Assembly (NCBI GenBank): GCA_022841915.1
Contig: JALHQN010000006.1
Span: 186,001 to 250,000, forward strand
Direction of reading: 5' to 3'
DNA length: 64,000 bases
Origin: Burkholderiales bacterium
GTDB lineage: Bacteria; Pseudomonadota; Gammaproteobacteria; Burkholderiales; WYBJ01
Below are positions 45,919 through 55,027 of the stretch, in pieces; the stretch's first letter is position 1; each line of letters opens with the position of its first letter. The translations under genes and the position numbers were made by a program. The notes under the pieces are model-generated. The model was not told where the DNA came from and did no database searches. It worked only from the letters and a program-made list of their open reading frames with translations.

Positions 45919-46908
45919 ATGATGATTTCGAACAAGGCAGAGCACAGCGCAGCAGCGATCGCAATGGGTTTGGCGTTCTTCGTCACTACGACGGAGACCC
46001 TAGCGCAGTCCTACCCGGTGAAGCCCGTGCGGTTGGTCGTTGCATTCGCGGCCGGAGGTCCAGGCGATACCGCCGGCAGGCTGGTGGCGCCGAAGCTTTC
46101 CGAACTATGGGGTCAGCAGGTGTTGGTCGACAACCGCGGCGGCGCCAACAGCATCGTCGGCAGCGAGATCGTCGCGCGCTCCGCGCCGGACGGCTACACC
46201 CTCCTGATCGTGTCTGCCGGTTTCGCGATCAACGTGAGCATGTACGCGAAGCTGCCCTACGACACGCTCAAAGACTTCACGCCCATCACGCCCATCACGG
46301 CCGGTCCAAGCGTCCTCGTCGCGCACCCGTCGGTGCCGGCCCGCAACCTGAAGGAACTGATCGCGCTGGCAAAGGCCAAGGCGGGACAAATGGTTTACGC
46401 ATCCTCCGGCACGGGTGCGCCCGGCAGCCACCTCGGCATGGAATTGCTCAAGACGATGGCTGGCATCGATGTCGTCCACGTACCGTACAAAAGCATGGCA
46501 CCCGGGCTCACCGACCTGCTCGGCGGACAGGTGCACATGGCGATCCCAACCATCAACGTCACGCTGCCCCACGTGCGCGCGGGACGCCTGCGCGCCATGG
46601 GCATCACCGCGCTCACCCGGTCACCGGCTGCACCTGATATCCCCACCATCGCCGAGCAAGGCCTGCCCGGCTACGAGGCAAACAACTTCTACGGCATCTT
46701 CGGCACCGGCGGGCTGAGCCCGGATATCGCCAACAGAATCGCCGCCGATGTCGCCAAGGTCGTGAACGCACCAGACATGCAGGCGCGTGTGGCAGCGCTG
46801 GGGATGGAGCCGCGTGCATCGACGCCGTCGGAATTTCAGGCCTACGTGCATTCCGAAATCGCCAAGTGGGCCAAGGTCGTCAAAGCATCGGGTGCTCGGC
46901 GCGATTAG
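45919..46908 (+). CDS. Bug/TctC-family substrate-binding protein
   Basis: The 329-residue product has an N-region MMISNKAEHS followed by a hydrophobic core and cleavage before QSYPVKP. Blocks are AFAAGGPGDTAGR, DNRGGANSIVGSEIVARSAPD and VVHVPYKSMAPGLTDLLGGQVH, where Ser replaces the usual Gly of HVPYKG. AAGGAGGAG upstream supports ATG 45919. It follows the hydroxyacid dehydrogenase and may deliver its precursor. Confidence 0.92.
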   Translation: MMISNKAEHSAAAIAMGLAFFVTTTETLAQSYPVKPVRLVVAFAAGGPGDTAGRLVAPKLSELWGQQVLVDNRGGANSIVGSEIVARSAPDGYTLLIVSAGFAINVSMYAKLPYDTLKDFTPITPITAGPSVLVAHPSVPARNLKELIALAKAKAGQMVYASSGTGAPGSHLGMELLKTMAGIDVVHVPYKSMAPGLTDLLGGQVHMAIPTINVTLPHVRAGRLRAMGITALTRSPAAPDIPTIAEQGLPGYEANNFYGIFGTGGLSPDIANRIAADVAKVVNAPDMQARVAALGMEPRASTPSEFQAYVHSEIAKWAKVVKASGARRD

Positions 46909-47312
46909 CCCGGATGCTTCGTGAACAGGACGGCAAAACGTGGAAGCGCTCGCATTTGAATAGCGGAATCCGTATTCACACGGCCCGTGTAGTTTGAACA
47001 GGCCCGTTGCAGTACTGGTGCCCTGCGCATGAGCAGAAAGCGGCCGATACTGGTCGCGGCATGCCTGCGCACTTGCGCCCCCGTCCTCGCCCCCTCAATG
47101 TCTCCTTGGAGGTAGCAGAGAGCGGTTTTTCCCGTTCGGAAAGAACATTCGTCAACCGAATGCATCCCTGGTGCACGATAGAATTCGAATCGCAGCGCAC
47201 CTTCGTCGACTCGTCCATGACCGGGGCCTCCGCCGGAGTGCAAAGAACGCAACAGAAGCCTGCCACCCAAACCCGTGCCGCATTCTCGCTTGAGGCGGAC
47301 GATGACCACGCA
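46909..47312. other. Intergenic region bordering the decayed segment
   Basis: About 400 bases with no recognised intact gene, between the last Bug and the SRAP fragment. Frames are open but without family features. Confidence 0.4.
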
Positions 47313-47511
47313 GCGCACGATGCTCGAACTTCGGCCGCACGCGAGCGTTCGACAAGGCATGCAGTTCGTGCTTCGGCCGACCCTCGGGATTGAGCCATGC
47401 CTCCAGGTTTGCTGGGTCAATCGGCACCACGCACCGATCGTGGCCAGCAGCCGCGACCACGGCAGCCGGCTCATCCGTAATCGCGGCAAACGAATAGAGG
47501 TCTGGTGTTGA
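47313..47511 (-). pseudogene. C-terminal fragment of an SOS response-associated (SRAP/YedK-like) peptidase
   Basis: The frame reads TPDLYSFAAITDEPAAVVAA, then GHDRCVVPIDPANLEAWLNP and RPKFEHRAL. This is the C-terminal third of SRAP-domain proteins, which crosslink abasic sites in single-stranded DNA: the AGHDRxxxPI active-site His region, then AWLNP and the YxEHR end. The catalytic Cys2 and the rest are missing. It abuts the truncated ABC ATPase, so it marks another rearrangement junction. Confidence 0.6.
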
Positions 47512-47549
47512 TTTCCGCCCAATATTGACCCAGGGCCCACCTCTCCCGG

Positions 47550-47904
47550 CAATCAACAAACAGATCCTGTAAGATGATATGGGCATGGCGTCGATGCTCG
47601 TGCATCGGCGTCTTGGACAGCGGCAGGATATCCTTGCCCAGGATGCGCACTTCGCCCGACGTGGGCTCGACGAGACGGATCACTTCCCGCGCGCCACCGT
47701 CGACTTCCCGCAGCCGCTCTCGCCCACCAGGCCGAGCGTCTCTCCCGTCGCGACGGAGAAACTTACGCCGTCGACCGCATACACATGTCCGGCGACAGCG
47801 CGCAACAGCCCCTTGCGAATCGGGAAGTGCTTCTTCAGATCGCGAACATCGAGCACAGGCACTTGCGCCCGTGGGCCCGGCAGGGCAATCCCACCCTCAG
47901 GCAT
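47550..47904 (-). pseudogene. 5' part of a dipeptide/oligopeptide ABC ATPase (DppF-like), frameshifted
   Basis: ATG 47904 begins [30 protein letters not shown] and [20 protein letters not shown] lead to the Walker A motif [11 protein letters not shown]. The frame then stops at 47680, but another frame resumes with IRLVEPTSGEVRILGKDILP and HIILQDLF before homology ends near 47550. Walker B and the ABC signature are absent. This is an inactive gene fragment that followed dppD in the usual operon order. Confidence 0.85.
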
Positions 47905-48203
47905 GTCGACCTCCCTCCACCTTGTCCGAATGCCAGCACGCCGCCATGTGACCGGGGCGCTTTGGTTTCGTACGGCGGATACTCGTTGCGGCAAACGTCG
48001 CTCGCATAGGCGCAGCGCGGCGCGAACATGCAGCCTTGGGGAAGGTTGACGAGCGCCGGCACGATGCCCGGTATTTCCCGCAGGCGCCCGGCCGCGCCTT
48101 CCTTGCCGGATATCGACGCCAGATGCGGCACGACCGCCAACAGGCCCTGCGTATAGGGATCCTGCGGATTCTCGAAGATCTCCTCGACGCTCGCCTCCTC
48201 CAT
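47897..48203 (-). pseudogene. C-terminal part of a dipeptide/oligopeptide ABC ATPase (DppD-like), frameshifted
   Basis: The frame from 48203 reads [40 protein letters not shown] and [17 protein letters not shown], which is the oligopeptide-transporter C-terminal iron-sulfur-like cysteine region. A frameshift follows, and the usual ending [17 protein letters not shown] is in another frame, with its stop overlapping the dppF start. Its upstream end coincides exactly with the IS21 terminal repeat at 48204. Confidence 0.87.
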
Positions 48204-48227
48204 TGCGCATTCCGGCCATGGCGGACA
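48204..48227. repeat. IS21 right terminal inverted repeat
   Basis: The end begins TGCGCATTCCGG and continues CCATGGCGGACAG. It meets the broken dppD frame with no intervening base. Confidence 0.85.
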
Positions 48228-48280
48228 GTGAATCCGATGATGACGGACAGCGTCGGAGCGAATTGACGCAATTGCTCGGA

Positions 48281-49047
<767 letters not shown>

Positions 49048-49170
49048 GAATCGTGTGTCCTGTGGTTGTTGAGTTGTGTTCGATCGGGCACTGCTGTCGT
49101 GTTATGCGATAGGTACTGCCTCCTTTGCGATGTCGGATGATGGTGGTTCGATCGAATCCACCGCGCATAG

Positions 49171-50059
49171 TCAGTGGTAGTAGCCGCTGCCTCGAACGTT
49201 GGCAGCACCGAGCGACCCCGCCATGTCTTCGGCATGGCGGGGTCGCTGCGTTTCAACGCGAAGAGGCGCAGCCTCCATGCGCTGATCGAGCATGGTCTTG
49301 ACGGTCTTGTAGCTCGGGGAGCCGATCTCGATGGCCTTGCCGCTGGCCAGTTCCAGACGCGGCTTGCTGTGCTTGTTGGACATGCGCAGGATCCCCAGAG
49401 CGGAACGGTAGCCTTGCTCCGGATGCGGCTTCGATCGGATGACGTGCTCGATCAATGCACCGGTATGCGGGCCGATCGAGGTGCCCCATTCGATCAACCG
49501 CGACGGCGTCCAATCCAGGTGCGCGCGGTGCGAGGCGGGTCGGTGTTCGAGCACCGTGCTGTGGGCGTACTTCGCATAGCTTCGGGAGTGTCTCGCCACG
49601 CGCTTGTCCTTGAGGAAGAGCTCGATCGTGCTCGAGGTGGCGCGGCACCACAGTGCTTCACCGATCAGGGTGTATGGGGTGCTGTAGTAGTGGTCATCGG
49701 ACTCGATGTGGTAGTCGATGTTGACCTTCACCTGCTTCCAGTGCGCGTACTCGTACCGCGTTGCAGGTAAGGGCTTCAATGCCGGCCGATCGAGGCGCTC
49801 GTAGAGCGAGCGGCGAGATTCTCTGACGTGGCGCTTCACCCGATCGTTGAGCTGGACCAGAAGCTCGGTAAAGGCCACGTTTAGTTCGGCCAAGCTGTAG
49901 AAGGTGCGGTGCCGACGGGCGTCGAGAATCCAGCGCTGGGCGACCAACGCCGCCGCCTCGACCTTGGCCTTGTCGCGGGGCTTGCGTGCCCGAGCCGGGA
50001 TCACGCAGGTGCCGAAGAATCTCTTTGATCTTACGCATCGCAAGCCTCTGTTGGGCCAC
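49171..50059 (-). pseudogene. istA: IS21 transposase IstA with internal deletion
   Basis: GTG 50059 begins a typical IstA N-terminus (AQQRLAMRKIKEILR). After about 16 residues the sequence jumps, near 50010 and out of frame, to the C-terminal half beginning VIPARARKPRDKAKVEAAAL. That part continues through RRSLYERLDRPALKPLPATR and VNIDYHIESDDHYYSTPYTL to KPRLELASGKAIEIGSPSYK. The helix-turn-helix and most of the DDE catalytic core, roughly 200 or more residues, are missing, so this copy cannot transpose by itself. Confidence 0.87.
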
Positions 50060-50229
50060 CGCTTCGCTCCCCGGGAAAAAGGGCGAAGGGTGGCGATCAG
50101 AAAGACTTGCGTCGAGGGCTCCGAGCCTCGGGGGAATTCGACAACGGCTATCGACCGAGCCGTTCCGGAATCATGGCGTACAGCATTCCGGAGCGAGCCA
50201 AAGAGTGTCCGCCTTCAAATCGCAATGCT

Positions 50230-50253
50230 GTCCGCCATGGACCGGAATACGCA
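50230..50253. repeat. IS21 left terminal inverted repeat
   Basis: Read on the minus strand from 50253, the end begins TGCGTATTCCGG, then T, then CCATGGCGGACAG, matching the 48204 end. It interrupts the signal-peptide gene stump after its MRPDG segment. Confidence 0.85.
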
Positions 50254-50373
50254 GCCATCGGGTCGCATAGCCTGTGCGCCCATCGCCGAACCGCACACGA
50301 TAATGCTGCTCAGCGCAAATGATGCTGCAATCGAGCCGGAATAGCGTCGACCCCGCCAACAGAACTTTCTCAT
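50254..50373 (-). pseudogene. Truncated exported protein, possibly a dipeptide-binding protein start
   Basis: ATG 50373 follows a GGAGG. The 40 residues before the IS end are a signal peptide: basic MRKFCWRGRR, a hydrophobic core SIAASFALSSIIVCGSAMG, and AQA before MRPDG. The frame continues for a few residues into the IS and stops at 50215. In the direction of transcription it precedes the dppD and dppF stumps, which is where dppA would lie, so it may be the start of the periplasmic binding protein. The identity is inference; the truncation is seen directly. Confidence 0.55.
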
Positions 50374-50403
50374 GCCCCCTCCGAATTGTTCGAAATGCTC
50401 GGG

Positions 50404-50601
50404 CTAACGCACTGTAGCAACGACTCGTTCTACCGACACGCGCTTGGGTCTGCGCAACGCCATCAGCGGCCACTGCGGCACTCCGAGCGCTAGGGAGACC
50501 TCAGATGCCGCTTCGATCAGCAGCACGGCGATGTCCATCCACTTGCGCTTGCTTAAGCGTACCGTCGGCCTGGAGATCGTCAAAACGCCCTCCAACCGAC
50601 T
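50404..50601 (-). pseudogene. Possible IclR-family regulator C-terminal remnant
   Basis: The frame reads EGVLTISRPTVRLSKRKWMD, then IAVLLIEAASEVSLALG. This resembles the end of IclR effector domains, where a LSVSxPxxRL strand is followed by a helix ending AAxEISxxLG. Upstream sequence has no matching HTH or domain core. The match is weak and by eye only. Confidence 0.35.
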
Positions 50602-50634
50602 TGGTCGATTGAAAACCGGCGCCAGTGTCTGCCC

Positions 50635-52059
50635 TCATACGGCCAACATGTCGGTAAACGCAGGCACGGGCATGTCGAGGAGCACTGCGTGATCCAGGCA
50701 CTGCTGCAGGATCCGTTCCTTCTGCTTACGCGCAAAGCGGCGGGCCACATTGCGCTCGAACTTGTCGATCAGCATAGGGATCCCCTCGGCGCGGCGCGCC
50801 GGTGCTCCAATAGGCTGCAGCACCTCGATGATCGGCGTTGACGAACCGTCCTTGAAGAATACTCGGATGGAGTTGGGATTCCACTTGCGCGCCGGATCGC
50901 GATAAACCTCTGTATAGGACTCGTTCTCAGCGAGGTGCATCAGGCTTCGCAGCTGATCGATGCGAGGGTCGGCCGCGACCTCGTCCTCGTAATCGGCGGC
51001 ACTTAGGCGCCCATTGAGCATTGCAACAGCGACTGCGTACTGCAGGCAATGGTCGCGGTCGGCAGCATTTCGCAAAGGGCCGGTCTTGTCGATGATGACA
51101 AGCGTTCTATTGTGGCTGCGCAGTTCGATACGCCCGATGGCGTCGAAGCGGCCCTTGACCTCGCTATGCATTCGGATCGCGGCTTCGATTGCAGACTGCG
51201 CATGGATGACCACGGGCGCTTGAAGTTTGAACAGCACGCCAGTCATCACCTTCGAGCCGAACGGCAGCGTGTTTCGGAAAGCCTCTCCGCCGAAGAACAC
51301 CTTGTTGAAACCCCACTTGGGATGGGTCAAGACCTGCGGGTACCCCGCCTCACCAGCAACGGCCATATGGGCGAAACGCACTGCCTGTGAAGATGCCTCG
51401 GCCGCCGCCCATCCCTTGCGAGGTCCGGTGTTGGAACCGTAGCGGTGCAATGCCAAGCTCGGTTCGAAGAGCGCCAACGATACCGCATTGGCGATCTCAT
51501 CCCGCTTTGCGCCGAGCATCCCGGCTACCGTCGCCGTCGCCGCGATCTTGAGAAAGAGCACGTGATCCAACCCGTGGTTGCTGAGGGCGTTTTCCATCCC
51601 CAACACCCCCTGGATCTCGTGCGCCTTGACCATCGCCTCGAGCACTTCGCGCATGGTGAAGGATTGACGACCGTCAGATCTGTTTGCGCGACTGAGACTG
51701 TCGGCTACGGCAAGTATGGGCCCGAGATCGTCCGAGGGGTGGCAAGTTTGCGCGGCAGTCCAGGTGTCGTTGAAGTCGAGCCAACGGACCAGGCAGCCAA
51801 TGTTGAACGCGGCAGTTGCTGGATCGAGCTGAAACGACGTACCGGGGACGCGCGCCCCGTTCGGGGAACCTGCACCTCCTGGGGGGGGGCCGAGGAGTTT
51901 TGTACATTCCGGATAGTCCAGCGCTTCGAAGGCGCATGCAAGGCTATCGAGCAGGCAGTAGCGTGCGGTCTGTATGGCTTCTTCGCTCTCGATGCGAGCC
52001 TGAGCGACGTAGTCGGCGATGTTGGTCAACACATCATCGTAGGGGAGAGATTCGCTCAT
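50635..52059 (-). CDS. MmgE/PrpD-family protein, closest here to 2-methylcitrate dehydratase PrpD
   Basis: Of the seven copies, this 474-residue protein is the most PrpD-like: CLVRWLDFNDTWTAAQTCHP then SDDLGPILAVAD, a GLDHVLFLKIAATATVAGML segment, and RKGWAAAEASSQAVRFAHMA. The lid motif VLFKLQAPVVIHAQSAIEAA keeps the HAQ of true PrpD. Even so, no prpB or prpC lies nearby, so a role in propionate metabolism is not supported. ATG 52059 overlaps the Bug stop as ATGA, which implies coupled translation with that receptor. Confidence 0.9.
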   Translation of the reverse strand: MSESLPYDDVLTNIADYVAQARIESEEAIQTARYCLLDSLACAFEALDYPECTKLLGPPPGGAGSPNGARVPGTSFQLDPATAAFNIGCLVRWLDFNDTWTAAQTCHPSDDLGPILAVADSLSRANRSDGRQSFTMREVLEAMVKAHEIQGVLGMENALSNHGLDHVLFLKIAATATVAGMLGAKRDEIANAVSLALFEPSLALHRYGSNTGPRKGWAAAEASSQAVRFAHMAVAGEAGYPQVLTHPKWGFNKVFFGGEAFRNTLPFGSKVMTGVLFKLQAPVVIHAQSAIEAAIRMHSEVKGRFDAIGRIELRSHNRTLVIIDKTGPLRNAADRDHCLQYAVAVAMLNGRLSAADYEDEVAADPRIDQLRSLMHLAENESYTEVYRDPARKWNPNSIRVFFKDGSSTPIIEVLQPIGAPARRAEGIPMLIDKFERNVARRFARKQKERILQQCLDHAVLLDMPVPAFTDMLAV

Positions 52060-53048
52060 CGTCCGTCCGCCTGCTTACCCTCGAATCCGGGTTGCTTCAC
52101 GATCTTCTCCCATTTGGGAATCATCGCGTAACGGATCTTGTCGAACTCCCCCGGCGTGCTCGCGAGCGTATCCATGTCCTCGCTGCGAGTTTGCTTCAGT
52201 ACCTCGGGACGTTGCATGACTGCCTTCAGGTCGCTTGCCAACCGACTCGTAACCACAGCAGGCGTGCCGACGGGAGCCATCACGCCATACCACGAGACGA
52301 ACTCGTACCCTGGGACACCTGCTTCGTCGATGGTCGGTAAATCGGGCAGTAGCGGCGAGCGGTTCAGACTGGTCACGGCTATAGGTCGGAGCCGGTTGGT
52401 TCGGATATGGGCAAGCACCGGAACCAACGGGCTAAACATCATCTCGACGCGGTTTGCCAGGAGATCGATGACGGCTTGGCCACCACCTTTGTATGCTACG
52501 TGGGTCAAATCGACCTTAGCGGCGGCTTTGAAGAGCTCCGCGCCCAGATGCGATCCAGTGCCCGACCCCGACGAAGCGAAATTCAGCGCGCCGGGCTTTG
52601 CACGCGCGAGCGAGATGATGTCCTTCACTGTTGTGGCAGGGTTGCTGGGAGGTACGACGAGGATCGACCGATAAACCACCAACAGCGAAACGCCCGCGAA
52701 GTCCTTCACTGGATCGTACGGCAACCCCGACTTCAATAACCCCTGGATGGGGTGGCTGCTAGACGCAATAAGAATCGTATAGCCGTCAGCAGGTGCCTTT
52801 GCCGTCATCCCAGCGGCAACGTTTCCTCCAGCGCCGGGCCGATTGTCGATGACTACAGGGACACCGAGGCGTTCTGACAATCCTGGCCCCACCAGCCGCG
52901 CCATGGAGTCGTTGCCGCCCCCGGGCGGGAACCCGACAAGGAACCGGATGGGCTTGGTCGGATACTTCGCTTCAACGCGTTCCGCGGCATGGCCAGAAAG
53001 CGCAAGACCGGCGTATACCAAAGCGACAAGTGCATGCACGTAGCGCAC
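52056..53048 (-). CDS. Bug/TctC-family substrate-binding protein, coupled to PrpD
   Basis: The product has about 330 residues from GTG 53048, which is preceded by AAGGAAAGAGA; an in-frame TTG at 53066 would contain that ribosome-binding site. The signal peptide RYVHALVALVYAGLALSGHA is cleaved before AERVEAK or thereabouts. Blocks are GFPPGGGNDSMAR, DNRPGAGGNVAAGMTAKAPAD and LTHVAYKGGGQ, with Ala for the usual Pro in HVPYKG. CapA-like lies 31 bases upstream, and PrpD overlaps downstream. Confidence 0.92.
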   Translation of the reverse strand: MRYVHALVALVYAGLALSGHAAERVEAKYPTKPIRFLVGFPPGGGNDSMARLVGPGLSERLGVPVVIDNRPGAGGNVAAGMTAKAPADGYTILIASSSHPIQGLLKSGLPYDPVKDFAGVSLLVVYRSILVVPPSNPATTVKDIISLARAKPGALNFASSGSGTGSHLGAELFKAAAKVDLTHVAYKGGGQAVIDLLANRVEMMFSPLVPVLAHIRTNRLRPIAVTSLNRSPLLPDLPTIDEAGVPGYEFVSWYGVMAPVGTPAVVTSRLASDLKAVMQRPEVLKQTRSEDMDTLASTPGEFDKIRYAMIPKWEKIVKQPGFEGKQADGR

Positions 53049-53078
53049 GATTCTCTTTCCTTTCAAGGACGAGGTGGA

Positions 53079-54131
53079 TTAGCTGCCAGTTGAGAAAACG
53101 ACCTGATCGCCTTGAATCTCGAATTGGGTCTTGAAGCGTGCAGACATCTTTCTGATCTCCGCGAGCGCCTCCGTCTCTTGATCAGGAGCGCGTATGACGA
53201 CCTCAGTGTCGTCGTTCTGACGCACGAAGGAGAAACCCATCTGCTTGACCTGGTTCCCCTCGTACGTAACGCGCGCAAGCAATCCCACCCAGCCGCGCAG
53301 ATAGCGCTTGTTGCTCTTGATGAAGCAGAAACTTCCTAGGCCGTAGTAGATGGGCTTGCCTTTGTAGATCTCGATTCCAAGCGGATAGTGCTCGGCATGC
53401 GCCATCACCACGTCGGCACCGGCGTCGATCGCTGCGTGCGCGATTTCCACCTGGAAGTCCAATATATCGCCCTTGTGTCCCATATGATGCGAAGAGACCA
53501 CGATGTCGCATTGGGACTTCAGGGAGGCGATGTCCTGCTTGAAGTTCGCCAGATAGCCGGGATCGCACCAAGTCAGAATGACGGGTGGCGTACCCGGTCG
53601 ATTGGGTGGCAAGGTGCCGTCCTTGTAGTACACCGGCTGATACGCCGTGTACGCCTTGATGACGGCTACGCCCGCTCGAGCCTCCAGTGCTTCATGGTTG
53701 TTCGGCCAGTACTGAGAGGTACGCTGAAGAAAGCCCACGCGCTTGCCATTGCGTGTGATGACGGCTGGCGCACGAGCCGTCGCCTGATTGATGCCCGTGC
53801 CGACATGGGGGATCCCCAGTTGGTCCAGGTGCTGATTCGAGGCGACTATCTGTTCGGGTCCGTAGTTCTGGTTGTTTGCATTGCCAACGCAGTGAAATCC
53901 CCCGAGCTGTAGCGCACGACCGCTCGAAGGTGAAGCATAGAAGCCCTCGTAACCGGATACTTCATCGGCCATCATCTTTCGCGGCACCGGCGGTTCGTAC
54001 AGACAACACTCAAGGTTGCAGAACACGACATCGGCGTGCTCGAAGGTCTTCGAGACACTTCGGAACGGTACGGCCGGATCTTCGACGCCCATGAGATTGA
54101 CGTCACCCGTCAACATTACAGTGGTTTTCAT
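53079..54131 (-). CDS. CapA-family metallophosphatase-like protein without a signal peptide
   Basis: The 350-residue protein belongs to the CapA/PGA-synthesis family, which has a calcineurin-like metallophosphatase fold. Motifs in order are VMLTGDVNLMG, VVFCNLECCLYEP, HCVGNANNQNYG, SSHHMGHKGD and VVMAHAEHYPLG, with GLGSFCFIKSNKRYLRG near the end. GGGAGGAGG before ATG 54131 decides the start. Unlike the polyglutamate CapA anchor, it has no signal peptide or membrane segment, so it is probably cytoplasmic. It sits in a catabolic operon 31 bases from a Bug gene, which suggests a hydrolase of a small molecule rather than capsule synthesis. Confidence 0.85.
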   Translation of the reverse strand: MKTTVMLTGDVNLMGVEDPAVPFRSVSKTFEHADVVFCNLECCLYEPPVPRKMMADEVSGYEGFYASPSSGRALQLGGFHCVGNANNQNYGPEQIVASNQHLDQLGIPHVGTGINQATARAPAVITRNGKRVGFLQRTSQYWPNNHEALEARAGVAVIKAYTAYQPVYYKDGTLPPNRPGTPPVILTWCDPGYLANFKQDIASLKSQCDIVVSSHHMGHKGDILDFQVEIAHAAIDAGADVVMAHAEHYPLGIEIYKGKPIYYGLGSFCFIKSNKRYLRGWVGLLARVTYEGNQVKQMGFSFVRQNDDTEVVIRAPDQETEALAEIRKMSARFKTQFEIQGDQVVFSTGS

Positions 54132-54409
54132 ATCTGCCTCCTCCCAATTGTTCTCGGCCAAGTGCGGCGTAGCGCGATCGAAGCGCACTAGCATTCCCGG
54201 TCGAATCGACTTTTAAATGTCAGTTCTGCTCGGCGTGCGCGAATGTGCCAACGATCACGATCATCCGGCTTCGCTCTGAGCGCATTGGTCACATCCCAGT
54301 CTGCATGATTCATCCATCTGCATCACACAACAGCATTGCCCACTCGTCCATTGACGAAGCTAGCCGCAAGCGATTCTTTGTGTGGTGCATGCCGAAGCAG
54401 CTTGGCCAC
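54132..54409. other. Spacer between CapA-like and carboxymuconolactone-decarboxylase-like genes
   Basis: About 278 bases with no gene. It may contain a promoter for the CapA-Bug-PrpD part of the block. Confidence 0.4.
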
Positions 54410-54790
54410 TCATGCCTTTCCGTCCAATTCGTCGAAGACTTGCTGGGCGACCCTGAAGCTATCGAGCGCTGCAGGGATGCCGCAGTAGACGGCAGCTTGC
54501 ATAAACACCTCACGAATATCTTCGCGGGTCACACCGATGTTCTCTGCTGCGCGGAGATAGATTTTCACCTCCTCGGTTCGCCCGGCGGCCGTCAGCATCC
54601 CGAGGTTGATCAATGCGCGCGTCCGATGATCCAACCCAGGCCGACTCCAGAGCGTCCCCCATACGTACTCTGCGATCAGCTCCTGAAAGGGCTGGTTGAA
54701 CTCCGTGGTCTTGCTCGCCGCTTCATTGACGTAGTTGTCGCCGAGTACCTTGCGACGCAGCAGTTGGCCCTTTTCGTACAGCTCACTCAT
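54410..54790 (-). CDS. Carboxymuconolactone decarboxylase (CMD)-family protein
   Basis: The 126-residue protein matches the PcaC/4-carboxymuconolactone decarboxylase family: FQELIAEYVWGTLWSRPGLD, RTRALINLGMLTAAGRTEEV and FMQAAVYCGIPAALDSFRVA. The last segment corresponds to the PcaC active-site helix. No CxxC peroxidase motif of the AhpD branch is present. GGAGAG before ATG 54790 supports the start. It may decarboxylate a ring-derived lactone, or act as a general isomerase-like enzyme in this operon; no pca genes are near. Confidence 0.87.
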   Translation of the reverse strand: MSELYEKGQLLRRKVLGDNYVNEAASKTTEFNQPFQELIAEYVWGTLWSRPGLDHRTRALINLGMLTAAGRTEEVKIYLRAAENIGVTREDIREVFMQAAVYCGIPAALDSFRVAQQVFDELDGKA

Positions 54791-55027
54791 CTTGCTCTCC
54801 AATCGTTATGGCGCCTCGGATAGGCGCTGAATCCATTGCCATTGATTAACAATGCTCCAGTCGGCGAGACCGGATGCGCTATTCCATCGGCCTCGAGCGA
54901 CATTTGACTGCTGTGGCAATCAGTCCTTCAAGGCTTGGTCGAATACAGTAACGGTTCATGTCATCGAGCACATTGCTTGCACGCACGGTACTCAGTGGTA
55001 CGCACACTTGACTGCGGCAGGACTCCA
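54791..55027. other. Spacer with no recognised gene
   Basis: About 237 bases between the PrpD gene at 55028 and the CMD-like gene. No gene is seen. Confidence 0.4.

Noticed and set aside
50162-50194. ATTCCGGA-type palindrome taken as a regulatory operator
   Set aside because: It lies inside the IS element near its left end and is better explained as a subterminal repeat of the IS21 family.
50635-52059. Calling the most PrpD-like copy a methylcitrate-cycle prpD
   Set aside because: prpB, prpC and a PrpR-type regulator are absent nearby, and it is coupled to a Bug gene instead.
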